A stretch of 64,000 bases of DNA, from NCBI GenBank assembly GCA_038148895.1, contig JBBVGQ010000007.1. One strand, given 5' to 3'. Position 1 is the first letter of the stretch; every line of letters starts with the position of its first letter. Below the pieces are notes generated by a model that saw only the letters and a program-made list of their open reading frames with translations, had not been told where the DNA came from and did no database searches. Below, piece by piece: positions 36,316 through 44,736 of the stretch. The translations under genes were made by a program, and so were the position numbers. Source of the stretch: Tamlana sp038148895 (GTDB lineage Bacteria; Bacteroidota; Bacteroidia; Flavobacteriales; Flavobacteriaceae).

Positions 36316-37425
36316 TTATGCGCTTTTAAAATATATTGAAAATTCAGTCCCCACGTCAACCTGACTTTGCACCTCAACCTTCCCTCCTAACGACTCAATA
36401 TGGTTTTTGGTAATGAACAAACCTATGCCAATAGCATCTTTATTCGAGTGAAACGTTTTATACATTTGAAAAAGATTTTTCCCATACTTTTCCATGTCAA
36501 TTCCTTTTCCGTTATCGGCAATCTTTAAAACAACATAGTCATTTTCTTTATGTGTTGAAAGCATGATTTCTGGTTTTCTGGTCTCAGAACCATATTTAAT
36601 GGCGTTTGTTAAAAAGTTTAAAATTATACTGTCCAAATAAGCGGGAATTCCTTTTACCTCAACATCTTCATCTATATTATTTATAATCGACGTGTTGGTG
36701 TTTTGGGCAACAGCGGCAACCGTATAAATGGCCTTTTCAACATAATCATATAGATTTAAAACTTCTATTTCATTTTCATCGGCTTGTTTGATTTTAGCCA
36801 CTTCGGTTAAATGGGACACTGTTTCTTCAAGATTATCTATGGCATGGGCTAAAAGTTTAAAATTTTCATTTTCACTTAACCAAGAAAACTCCTCTTCCAA
36901 AAAACCTTTAATAGTGGAAAGATTGCCAGAGTGCGACCGTAAGTTATGCGTTATAATACTGGCAAAGGCATTAAGTCTTTCATTTTGCTCCCGCACCACA
37001 CTTAGCATTAACTTGAGTTTGTCCTGATTTAGCTTTCTGCTTGTAATATCAGAAAATTGCCAAATCATTTGACTTGGTGTTCCATCTGCATTATGGATTA
37101 ATGAAACCGATATCAAAACCCAAATAATTGAACCATCCTTATGGAAATATCTTTGCCGCACCCGATAACGGTCAATTTTCCCCTGCATAAGCTTGTCATA
37201 CTTTTTCTCATGAACACCCAAATCTTCCCGAAAAACAATGTTTTCAATATTCATGTTAAAGAGCTCATTTCTAGTATAGCCCAACAAGTTGCACATACTA
37301 TCATTCACTTTAATCCAATCACCATCTAAAGTCAATATAGCGATGCCATTATAAGTATTATTGAAAATTTTTTCTAGGGAATCGTAGGTATCAGGAAAGC
37401 TTTTTGGGGGGAATATTGATTTCAT
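36316..37425 (-). CDS. PAS-domain sensor histidine kinase, soluble
   Basis: This 369-residue kinase has no membrane segment. An N-terminal PAS domain (about 15-130, with GDWIKVNDSMCNLLGYTRNEL and a PAC end DGTPSQMIWQFSDIT) is followed by a dimerisation helix with the phospho-acceptor H160 in ASIITHNLRSHSGN. The N box is LTNAIKYGS, the G1 box DNGKGID and the G2 box GIGLFI. The H-box is of the H-N-L-R-S type common in Bacteroidota rather than H-E-L-R-T. No response regulator is adjacent, so this is an orphan kinase. The signal and partner are unknown. Confidence 0.9.
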   Translation of the reverse strand: MKSIFPPKSFPDTYDSLEKIFNNTYNGIAILTLDGDWIKVNDSMCNLLGYTRNELFNMNIENIVFREDLGVHEKKYDKLMQGKIDRYRVRQRYFHKDGSIIWVLISVSLIHNADGTPSQMIWQFSDITSRKLNQDKLKLMLSVVREQNERLNAFASIITHNLRSHSGNLSTIKGFLEEEFSWLSENENFKLLAHAIDNLEETVSHLTEVAKIKQADENEIEVLNLYDYVEKAIYTVAAVAQNTNTSIINNIDEDVEVKGIPAYLDSIILNFLTNAIKYGSETRKPEIMLSTHKENDYVVLKIADNGKGIDMEKYGKNLFQMYKTFHSNKDAIGIGLFITKNHIESLGGKVEVQSQVDVGTEFSIYFKSA

Positions 37426-37538
37426 AAAACATGGAGTTATGAGTTAATGTTATTTAAATCACTCAAACTATTAAGTTCTATACTAGGGAAATAATAGTAA
37501 AAGTTACGCAAAAAAACTTTTAAACCCAAAAAAGTTGT

Positions 37539-37546
37539 TATATTTG
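37539..37546 (+). promoter_or_regulatory. -7 element of rpsO
   Basis: TATATTTG followed by CCGC matches TAnnTTTG, 55 bp before the rpsO ATG. Confidence 0.6.
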
Positions 37547-37600
37547 CCGCTCGAAAGAAAGCCTTTCGTATACATAAAAATCATTTACAATAATATTAGC

Positions 37601-37870
37601 ATGTATTTATCAAAAGAAGCAAAAGAAGAAATCTTCTCAAAACACGGTAAAGGCAAGAACGATACTGGTAGTGCAGAAGGACAAATTGCGTTATTTACGC
37701 ACAGAATCAATCACTTAACGGAACACTTAAAAAATAATCGTAAGGATTATAACACTGAGCGTTCGTTGGTAAAACTGGTAGGTAAGCGTCGTGCTTTGCT
37801 AGATTACTTAACTAAGAAAGATATCTTAAGATATCGTGCCATAGTTAAAGAATTAGGTTTAAGAAAATAA
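37601..37870 (+). CDS. rpsO: 30S ribosomal protein S15
   Basis: The start at 37601 gives the canonical 89-residue protein. The frame extends upstream to 37535 but passes through the putative transcription start and does not match the family. S15 binds 16S rRNA helices 20-22. Motifs HRINHLTEHLKNNRKDY and VGKRRALLDYL are typical. As in many bacteria it precedes pnp. Confidence 0.97.
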   Translation: MYLSKEAKEEIFSKHGKGKNDTGSAEGQIALFTHRINHLTEHLKNNRKDYNTERSLVKLVGKRRALLDYLTKKDILRYRAIVKELGLRK

Positions 37871-37876
37871 GAAAAG

Positions 37877-37900
37877 ACCACGCCTTTAGCGTGGTTTTTT
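37877..37900 (+). terminator. terminator or attenuator between rpsO and pnp
   Basis: ACCACGC (37877-37883) pairs with GCGTGGT (37889-37895), followed by a T run. It may only partly stop transcription, so read-through into pnp is possible. Confidence 0.85.
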
Positions 37901-38056
37901 GTTTAAAAATACAACTCCGCGCAGAGTATAAACGCGTTTGAAGAAGCTTTTTATAGTTTTTCATTGGTCGAAACACACAACAACTACACAACAACACAAC
38001 GACCATTGTTTAACATGATTCAAGCATGGTATTGCTTGAATTACAAGAAAAATTTT

Positions 38057-40303
38057 ATGATTCCAAAAACATTTAAAGAGGTCATAGACCTTGGTGACGG
38101 TAGAGAAATTTCTATTGAAACCGGAAAATTAGCAAAACAAGCCCATGGTAGCGTTGTTGTGCAATCAGGAAACTGTATGCTGTTATGTACCGTTGTTTCC
38201 AACTACCAAGCGGCAGATGTAGACTTTTTACCATTAACTGTAGATTACCGCGAAAAATTTGCCGCAGCAGGTCGTTATCCTGGCGGGTTCTTCAAAAGAG
38301 AAGCAAGACCAAGTGACGGTGAAGTATTGACCATGCGTTTGGTAGACCGCGTATTGCGTCCGCTTTTCCCAAAAGATTACCACAGTGAAACACAAGTAAT
38401 GATTCAATTAATGTCTCATGATGCTGAAGTTATGCCCGATGCCATGGCAGGTTTGGCGGCTTCTGCAGCGATTCAGCTTTCTGACATTCCTTTTGAAACG
38501 CCTATTTCTGAAGTTAGGGTTGGTCGTGTTAACGGTCAATTAATCATTAACCCTTCTTTTTCACAATTAACAGAAAGCGACATCGATATGGTAATTGGTG
38601 CGAGCGCAGATTCTGTTATGATGGTTGAAGGCGAAATGCACGAGATTTCAGAAGAGGAAATGACTGAAGCCATCAAGTTTGCGCACGAAGCCATTAAAGT
38701 ACAGTGTGAGGCACAAACCAAATTAGCCGAGGCTTTTGGCAAAAAAGAAACACGCGAATACGAGCCTGAGACAGAAGATGAGGATTTGGCAAAGAAAATC
38801 AATAATATGGCATACGATAAAGTTTATGCTGTTGCCAAAGCTGGTTCTTCAAAACATGAAAGAGGTGCTGCATTTGCTGAAATTAAAGAAGAAATCATCG
38901 CTAGTTTTTCAGAAGAAGAGCAAGAAGAATTGGGTGGTTTAATCTCAAAATATTACGGTAAAGCAGAAAAAGCTGCCGTGCGCGATTTAACCTTAAATGA
39001 AGGTTTACGTTTAGATGGACGTAAAACAACAGACATCAGACCAATTTGGTGCGAAGTTGATTATTTACCATCAACACACGGTTCATCAATCTTTACCCGT
39101 GGGGAAACCCAAGCCTTGGCAACGGTTACCTTAGGTACAAGTAGAGAAGCCAACCAAATAGATATGCCATCGTTTGAAGGCGAAGAGCGTTTCTATTTAC
39201 ACTACAACTTCCCTCCTTTTTCAACGGGAGAAGCAAGACCGATTCGTGGCACTTCACGTCGTGAGGTTGGACATGGTAACTTAGCGCAACGTGCCTTAAA
39301 AGGTATGGTTCCTGCAGATTGTCCATACACTGTTCGTGTGGTTTCTGAGGTATTAGAATCCAACGGTTCTTCATCTATGGCAACCGTATGTGCCGGAACT
39401 ATGGCGCTAATGGATGCTGGTGTTCAAATGAAAAAGCCAGTTTCTGGTATTGCCATGGGATTGATTACCGATACCGAAACCGGTAAATACGCCGTGTTAT
39501 CTGATATTTTAGGTGATGAGGACCACCTTGGAGATATGGACTTTAAAGTTACAGGTACCGCTGATGGTATTACCGCTTGCCAAATGGACATTAAGGTTAA
39601 GGGATTATCTTATGAAATCCTTGTAAAAGCCTTAAAACAAGCACGCGATGGCCGTTTGCATATTTTAGGTAAACTAACCGAAACTATTGCTGCGCCTAAT
39701 GCAGACGTTAAACCACATGCACCAAAAATGGTTACCACGGTAATTCCTAACGAATATATTGGCGCATTGATTGGTCCTGGTGGAAAAGTGATTCAAGAAT
39801 TACAAAAAGAAACCAATACCACGATTGTCATCAATGAAGATCCTGTTACAGAAGAAGGTATTGTTGAAATTTTAGGGACAGACCAAGCAGGTATCGATAA
39901 AGTTTTGGCAACCATTGACGCCTTAATGTTTAAGCCAGAAGTTGGCAGCGTTTACGAAGTAAAAGTGATTAAAATACTTGATTTTGGTGCGGTTGTAGAA
40001 TATACCGAAGCTCCAGGAAACGAGGTTTTATTGCACGTAAGCGAATTGGCTTGGGAGCGTACCGAAAACGTAACCGATGTGGTTAATATGGGCGATGTTT
40101 TTGATGTGAAGTATTTTGGTATTGACCCAAAAACACGTAAGGAAAAAGTATCGCGCAAGGCTATTTTGCCAAAACCAGAAGGTTGGCAACCAAAACCACC
40201 AAGAGATAATAAAGGTGGCGGACGTGATAACCGCGGACGTGATAATCGTGGGCGCGACAACCGCAATAGAGATAACCGCAACAACGATAGAAAAGAAGAT
40301 TAA
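38057..40303 (+). CDS. pnp: polyribonucleotide nucleotidyltransferase (PNPase)
   Basis: PNPase degrades RNA 3'-to-5' with phosphate. The start at 38057 (IPKTFKEVIDLGDGR) gives 748 residues; the frame extends upstream but that part is not family-like. Two RNase PH domains are followed by KH (IGALIGPGGKVIQELQ, about 565-580) and S1 (GSVYEVKVIKILDFGAVVEY) domains. Catalytic-site residues in the second RNase PH domain (SDILGDEDHLGDMDFKVTG) are intact. The C-terminus adds an Arg/Asp/Asn-rich tail (about 710-748) of repeated GRDNR/NRDNR units, a low-complexity RNA- or protein-binding tail I do not recall in the E. coli enzyme. Confidence 0.96.
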   Translation: MIPKTFKEVIDLGDGREISIETGKLAKQAHGSVVVQSGNCMLLCTVVSNYQAADVDFLPLTVDYREKFAAAGRYPGGFFKREARPSDGEVLTMRLVDRVLRPLFPKDYHSETQVMIQLMSHDAEVMPDAMAGLAASAAIQLSDIPFETPISEVRVGRVNGQLIINPSFSQLTESDIDMVIGASADSVMMVEGEMHEISEEEMTEAIKFAHEAIKVQCEAQTKLAEAFGKKETREYEPETEDEDLAKKINNMAYDKVYAVAKAGSSKHERGAAFAEIKEEIIASFSEEEQEELGGLISKYYGKAEKAAVRDLTLNEGLRLDGRKTTDIRPIWCEVDYLPSTHGSSIFTRGETQALATVTLGTSREANQIDMPSFEGEERFYLHYNFPPFSTGEARPIRGTSRREVGHGNLAQRALKGMVPADCPYTVRVVSEVLESNGSSSMATVCAGTMALMDAGVQMKKPVSGIAMGLITDTETGKYAVLSDILGDEDHLGDMDFKVTGTADGITACQMDIKVKGLSYEILVKALKQARDGRLHILGKLTETIAAPNADVKPHAPKMVTTVIPNEYIGALIGPGGKVIQELQKETNTTIVINEDPVTEEGIVEILGTDQAGIDKVLATIDALMFKPEVGSVYEVKVIKILDFGAVVEYTEAPGNEVLLHVSELAWERTENVTDVVNMGDVFDVKYFGIDPKTRKEKVSRKAILPKPEGWQPKPPRDNKGGGRDNRGRDNRGRDNRNRDNRNNDRKED

Positions 40304-40325
40304 TTTTTTATAATCTTTAAAAGGT

Positions 40326-40363
40326 AAAAAGCCTGTTTCACATTTTGAAACAGGCTTTTTTTT
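40326..40363 (+). terminator. terminator of pnp
   Basis: AAAAAGCCTGTTTCA (40326-40340) and TGAAACAGGCTTTTT (40346-40360) form a perfect 15-bp stem with a 5-nt loop and further T. The A and T tracts on both sides make it potentially bidirectional. Confidence 0.92.
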
Positions 40364-40479
40364 ATGTGTTTATTAAATGGGAAAAAGATTATCTTTATGG
40401 GATAACAGGAATAGAGGTTACTATATAACTAGTTAACAAAAATACCCAACAACAAAACTCTAATTAGATTACAACTGAA

Positions 40480-40899
40480 TTGAAAATTGGAATAAAAATA
40501 TTTGACTACCTAAAAGCGGATAAATATTCAGACATCAGGGAAAATGTCAATTTTTATATCGCCTTAGGATTGAGTTTTATTATAAGTTTACTCCTAACCA
40601 TTCATCCTACAAATTTAGACTCGATGAATGAATTAGGTAATATAAAATGGCTTTTGCTAATAGCTCAAATTATTGGATTTACTGGATTGTCTCTAATCGG
40701 TATTTTTGGATATTTATTTCTAATTGTTATTTCAGTATCATCAATTAAACGCAAAATAAAAGAGAAAAGCTATTTATCAATCTTAGGAACTGTTTTACAA
40801 TTCATTGTAATTATAGCTATGACTTGGCCGATTATAATGCTGGTTATTCGACCATTTGCAAAATTGTATCTTAATATTACAATTCCGGATTTTCTGTGA
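40480..40899 (+). CDS. small membrane protein, unknown function (accessory island)
   Basis: This 139-residue protein starts at TTG (40480); no ATG occurs before residue 49, within the open frame, so the TTG is needed to keep the first helix. Three hydrophobic helices are visible (about 26-42, 57-86 and 98-122). No family recognised. It is the first gene of the island after pnp, and a strong nested palindrome lies downstream (40948-41078). Its AT-rich composition differs from pnp, consistent with recent acquisition (inference). Confidence 0.55.
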   Translation: MKIGIKIFDYLKADKYSDIRENVNFYIALGLSFIISLLLTIHPTNLDSMNELGNIKWLLLIAQIIGFTGLSLIGIFGYLFLIVISVSSIKRKIKEKSYLSILGTVLQFIVIIAMTWPIIMLVIRPFAKLYLNITIPDFL

Positions 40900-40947
40900 A
40901 CTGACTTTTGACTGACAAAAACGATGTGAATAAAAAAGTACTTTTGC

Positions 40948-41078
40948 TAACACCGGCTATAATCCATTGCTTGTTTATAGGTAAAACAAAATTTCCTAAT
41001 TTTAACAAACTATGATTCCTGCTTCGGAAAATCCTGCGGATTTTACTCGCAACGGAATCATAGCCAATCATGTTGTAA
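40948..41078. repeat. nested imperfect palindrome, cassette-associated element copy B
   Basis: This fills the 248-bp gap after the 139-residue gene. The innermost hairpin is AAAATCC-TGC-GGATTTT (41028-41044). It is enclosed by TATGATTCC (41011-41019) and GGAATCATA (41054-41062), a perfect 9-bp pair, and by GGCTAT (40955-40960) with ATAGCC (41060-41065). The head, AACACCGGCTATAATCCATTGCTT, resembles those at 13117 and 63914. No ORF and no T tract follow. Confidence 0.65.
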
Positions 41079-41147
41079 GCCATTTTAAAACGACCTCATT
41101 TCATTGTCAGGAATAACAACTAAAATATCAATTAAATTAAAGCTCAA

Positions 41148-41636
41148 ATGAAAAAATCTTTCTTCTCAATTTTGCTTCTAACAGCAAGTATTCTTTTTTA
41201 CAGTTGTAGCTCAAATACAAAACAAACTAACTTGGACGCAAATCGTGATGTCGTAAAAAAATATCATGAAGTGTGGAGTAACGGCCAAGTGAATGAATTA
41301 GACAAAATATTAGCGCCAGATTTTGTCTGCCATTTTATAGACGGAATTGAGTGGATAGGAATTGAAGGAGCAAATAGTTCTATTACAAGTCATAGAAAAT
41401 CCTTTCCCGACTGGAATGAAGAAATAGTTGATATGATAAGCGAAGGCAACAAAGTGGTAACAAGATTTAAATCTACAGGAACTCAACTGGGAGCGTTTAA
41501 TGGACTTGACCCAACTGGAAAGAAAGTTACCATCTATGAAACTGCTATTTACAGAATAGCAAACGGTAAAATAGCAGAGCAATGGGGGTTTCCTGATGCA
41601 CTAAGTTTGAACAATCAACTTGAAGCGAAAAACTAA
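41148..41636 (+). CDS. SnoaL-like (ester-cyclase family) lipoprotein
   Basis: This 162-residue lipoprotein has a lipobox in LFYSC (Cys20). The mature part is a SnoaL/NTF2-like alpha+beta barrel: NRDVVKKYHEVWSNG, LAPDFVCHFIDG, FPDWNEEIVDMI and GKIAEQWGFPDAL match the ester-cyclase-type family seen widely as small stress or metabolic proteins. Exported to an outer or inner membrane leaflet. The substrate is unknown. It is the second gene of the accessory island, and the spacing to the cupin gene (60 bp) would allow co-transcription. Confidence 0.8.
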   Translation: MKKSFFSILLLTASILFYSCSSNTKQTNLDANRDVVKKYHEVWSNGQVNELDKILAPDFVCHFIDGIEWIGIEGANSSITSHRKSFPDWNEEIVDMISEGNKVVTRFKSTGTQLGAFNGLDPTGKKVTIYETAIYRIANGKIAEQWGFPDALSLNNQLEAKN

Positions 41637-41696
41637 AATTGACAAGTAAGCCGAAAACCCATTAGAGTAAACACAAAAAACTAAAACTAACCAAAT

Positions 41697-42152
41697 ATGA
41701 AATCAACATTTAAATTTCTAGCTGCTGTGCTGTGCTTTACAGCATTTTCTACTATTTCAGTTTTTGGACAAATAACTGAAAAACAAAAACTTTTGTACAA
41801 AACGGGAAATCCAACAGATTGGCCTAAGGACCAAGATGCTGTAGTTTCTGCACCGAATAACCATAAAATTTTATTGGAAAATGACAAAGTTAGAGTTTTG
41901 GAAGTAACTCTTGCACCAAATGAATTAGAACCTGTTCATCATCACCAATGGCCAAGTGTTCTTTATATCATGGAAGCAGGAGACTTTATTGATCGTGATG
42001 CTGAAGGAAATGTGATTATGGATACTCGCAAGATACCTGAACCTCTTGTTTTCCCATTAACCATGTACAAAATGCCCGAAGCACCTCACTCTGTAGAGAA
42101 TTTAAGCGACACTAAAAAAATTAGACTGATTAGAGTTGAAATGAAACAATAG
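41697..42152 (+). CDS. secreted cupin-domain protein
   Basis: These 151 residues begin with a signal peptide (cleavage near residue 25, SVFGQ). A single cupin fold follows, with the first metal motif EPVHHHQWPSVLYIMEAG (H81-H83) and the second region MPEAPHSVENLSD (His near 138). It is probably a metal-bound periplasmic binding or oxygenase-like protein; the ligand is unknown. Gene order SnoaL-cupin-DUF418 within the island suggests one transferred set, but the spacers are 45-60 bp and share a motif, so separate insertions are also possible. Confidence 0.8.
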   Translation: MKSTFKFLAAVLCFTAFSTISVFGQITEKQKLLYKTGNPTDWPKDQDAVVSAPNNHKILLENDKVRVLEVTLAPNELEPVHHHQWPSVLYIMEAGDFIDRDAEGNVIMDTRKIPEPLVFPLTMYKMPEAPHSVENLSDTKKIRLIRVEMKQ

Positions 42153-42197
42153 AGCCTAAAAACTGACAAAAATACGAACACACTACAAACTAGATTT

Positions 42198-43406
42198 ATG
42201 AAAAGAATTGAAGAAATAGATGCAATGAGAGGTTTTGCCTTATTCGGCATTATTATGACGCATATGTTTCAAGGTTATCCGGCAAGTATGACACCACCGC
42301 AATATGCGGGATTTAATATAATTCTCCCAATAGATTCAGTTTCTCAGGTCATAATTCAAAATTTATTTGTAGGAAAATTTTATGCGATTTTCTCTATGCT
42401 TTTCGGATTAAGTTTCTATTTGATATTAGGTCAGAAAGAAAATTCAAGTGCTTTAAAATTTGCCTGGCGACTGGTCTTACTTTTTGTAATTGGATATTTC
42501 CACCATATTCATTATCGTGGAGATTTTTTAACGGTTTATGCTGTGTTTGGAATGGCTTTAATTCCTTTCAGAAAATTCCCTACAAAAATTATTTTGATAC
42601 TTGGATTGTTTTTTGCATTGAATGTTCCCGGTAATTTTATAAAAGCCATTGCACTTATTCAGCCGCCGGTTCAGGTAAATCAACCTGGCACGATAAATCC
42701 AAATCCGGTAGAAATGGCCATGAATTACTTTCAATTGATTATTGATGGCGAATACCAAAAGCTACTTGTTTCAAATAGTACCATAGGATTTATCAATAAG
42801 TATAATTATCTAAAATTTAGTGGCAGACTTTGGGTAATACCGGGCTTGTTCTTATTGGGCCTTTGGGTTGGACGGAAAAAATGGCACGAGAATATTGAGA
42901 AAATCCCGCTCATTAAATTAATTCTTGTAACAGCTTTTGTTGGTATTCCTTTAGTATTAATTAATTTCTATTTGTCGGCACCAACAAATTCTGAATTAAC
43001 TCGATATTTTGGGTCCATTGCCAAAGATGCATCAAATATTTTTATTCCACTTCTATACATTGGATTAGTACTTCTTCTATATAAATCAAGCATTACGCAG
43101 AAATTTATAAAACAGTTAATTCCAGTCGGAAAAATGGGTCTTACAACATATGTTTTACAATCTGCCTTTGGAATTTTCATTTTTTACGGTTACGGATTAG
43201 GCTTGCTATTGAAATTATCAGGAACAGGAGCATTGGGGCTTGGACTATTATTCTTTATAGGACAAATATATTTTAGTAAATGGTGGTTCAGTAAATATAA
43301 ATACGGGCCACTGGAATGGCTCTGGAGAAGTGGAACAAATGGTAGTTGGCAATCTATAAAAATTTCAAAACCTGAAATTCAAATGAAGCAGATGACTGTT
43401 AAGTGA
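42198..43406 (+). CDS. DUF418 family membrane protein
   Basis: This 402-residue protein has about nine to ten helices. It begins with the family's EEIDAMRGFALFGIIMTHMF, and the C-terminal DUF418 region shows KMGLTTYVLQSAFGIFIFYGYG and FSKYKYGPLEWLWRS, a strong match. Such proteins are relatives of acyltransferase-3/OpgC-type membrane proteins; function in flavobacteria is unproven. The start at 42198 matches the family N-terminus. It is in the accessory island after the cupin gene. Confidence 0.88.
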   Translation: MKRIEEIDAMRGFALFGIIMTHMFQGYPASMTPPQYAGFNIILPIDSVSQVIIQNLFVGKFYAIFSMLFGLSFYLILGQKENSSALKFAWRLVLLFVIGYFHHIHYRGDFLTVYAVFGMALIPFRKFPTKIILILGLFFALNVPGNFIKAIALIQPPVQVNQPGTINPNPVEMAMNYFQLIIDGEYQKLLVSNSTIGFINKYNYLKFSGRLWVIPGLFLLGLWVGRKKWHENIEKIPLIKLILVTAFVGIPLVLINFYLSAPTNSELTRYFGSIAKDASNIFIPLLYIGLVLLLYKSSITQKFIKQLIPVGKMGLTTYVLQSAFGIFIFYGYGLGLLLKLSGTGALGLGLLFFIGQIYFSKWWFSKYKYGPLEWLWRSGTNGSWQSIKISKPEIQMKQMTVK

Positions 43407-43493
43407 TAAGTTTGTTCCTTTTTTATTAAGTTAGTTGCTCGCACACGCAAATAACCTGACACAAAACCGTTGGCAATAATTAAAAAATATATC

Positions 43494-43967
43494 ATGTATA
43501 AATTCAAATTAATTTTACTGTTTCTTTTATTTATCAGTTGTAACAACAGAAATGATAAGGTAGTCCATACGAATAAATTTGATATTAAGGCTGAGTTATT
43601 GAGCATTGAGACTACACGAGAAAAATTCATGAAAGCTGTGAAGGATAATGATGGTGAAAGTATAGGAAAGCTCGTTACCAATAGCGTGAGGACAATTGGC
43701 CCAGGAAGTGCTGCATGGGTTGATATGTACTCAAATGCTCTGAACAAGGGATCGTTTCCTTATGATAGCATAATAATGTTTCCAAAGGAGACCATCATAG
43801 TATCTGATAGTATTGCCTATGATTTTGGCAATAGCAATGTATATTATACGAATCAGGACGGTCAGGCTATTGAGTTAAGAAATACCTTCCTAGCTATATT
43901 GAAAAAAGGAGATGATGGAGTATGGAGACTTCATAGAGAGGTCGCTTCTTCAAACTTTGAGAATTAA
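43494..43967 (+). CDS. NTF2-like (DUF4440-type) lipoprotein
   Basis: The ATG at 43494 is preferred over the TTG at 43470 that lies in the shared spacer motif (CCGTTGGCAATAATT). The 157-residue product then begins with a lipoprotein signal (LILLFLLFISC, Cys15). The mature domain resembles the NTF2/SnoaL-like or DUF4440 fold (REKFMKAVKDNDGESIGKLV near 40-65; NTFLAILKKGDDGVWRLHREV near the end). Ligand unknown. Lone gene in the island. Confidence 0.7.
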   Translation: MYKFKLILLFLLFISCNNRNDKVVHTNKFDIKAELLSIETTREKFMKAVKDNDGESIGKLVTNSVRTIGPGSAAWVDMYSNALNKGSFPYDSIIMFPKETIIVSDSIAYDFGNSNVYYTNQDGQAIELRNTFLAILKKGDDGVWRLHREVASSNFEN

Positions 43968-44114
43968 TCCTTTAATTTAACTAATTTATTACTAACAACG
44001 TTTAACATGCATGCCCCATAAGCAAACTCGCTGCTAGCCTTACTTAAAACTAAAACTCACAATAAAACGGGATAGCCAAAAACCGACCAAAGCAGGCACT
44101 AAACAATCAGACTT

Positions 44115-44633
44115 ATGAAAAAAACAACCAACCAACTGACTTTACTCGCAACATTTTTTGCTTTGGCTTTTCTATTGCAAAGTTGTGAACAAAAACAAAA
44201 AGAAGAAACCAACGAAGTTGAAAAAGAAGTGATTGTTCAACCTGAGAAACCTGAATATTTCCTGTTAAGACCTGAAGTAGAAAAAGCTTATGGATATTCC
44301 CATGCCGTAAAAATTGGCAATGACATTAAAATCTCTGGAGCGGTTAGTATGGACGATGAGGGAAATCCAACAGCAATTGGCGACTTGGAACAGCAAATGA
44401 AAAATTGCTATTCAGATTTAGAAAAGATTTTAAAACATTTTGCTTGCACATTTGATGACGTAGTTGTAGAAAACATTTTTACAACAAACATGCCTTTAAT
44501 GCTTGAAAAATCAGGTTACAGAGCTGAAATTTACAAAAAACAATTTCCAACAGGTTCTTGGCTTGGCGTAAAGGAATTGGCACTTCCTGAATTTATGATT
44601 GAAATAGAACTGGAAGTACATAAATCGGAATAA
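44115..44633 (+). CDS. Rid/YjgF-family lipoprotein lacking the RidA arginine
   Basis: These 172 residues start with a lipoprotein signal (LAFLLQSC, Cys24), then an acidic linker and a Rid-family domain (about 58-170). Family signs are KISGAVSMDDEGNP, LEKILKHFACTFDDVVVENIFTT and FPTGSWLGVKELALPE. Enamine/imine deaminases of the RidA subgroup carry an Arg in the position before the Ser of this last motif (PxRSxV). Here that position is Gly, so 2-iminobutyrate deaminase activity is unlikely. Other Rid subfamilies have varied roles. Exported Rid proteins are less common, which is notable. Confidence 0.8.
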   Translation: MKKTTNQLTLLATFFALAFLLQSCEQKQKEETNEVEKEVIVQPEKPEYFLLRPEVEKAYGYSHAVKIGNDIKISGAVSMDDEGNPTAIGDLEQQMKNCYSDLEKILKHFACTFDDVVVENIFTTNMPLMLEKSGYRAEIYKKQFPTGSWLGVKELALPEFMIEIELEVHKSE

Positions 44634-44669
44634 TACCAATAAGGCACAACAATCTACAAACCAAATTAT

Positions 44670-44697
44670 AGCGGATTCGGACGAAGTCGAATCCGCT
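44670..44697. repeat. perfect 10-bp hairpin downstream of the Rid-like gene
   Basis: AGCGGATTCG (44670-44679), loop of 8, CGAATCCGCT (44688-44697). No T tract follows directly on the plus strand, so it is not an ordinary terminator. It belongs to the same context of palindromic spacers as the elements at 13117 and 40948. Confidence 0.7.
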
Positions 44698-44736
44698 TCC
44701 AATCACTAACTTTACCCTTTAAAAATCAATAGACTT

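Noticed and set aside
37535..37600. N-terminal extension of rpsO
   Set aside because: It contains the promoter region and does not match S15; the canonical 89-residue protein begins at 37601.
40948..41078. Canonical integron attC site
   Set aside because: Nested palindromes are present, but no RYYYAAC/GTTRRRY pair fits at the ends and no integron integrase is encoded in the window.
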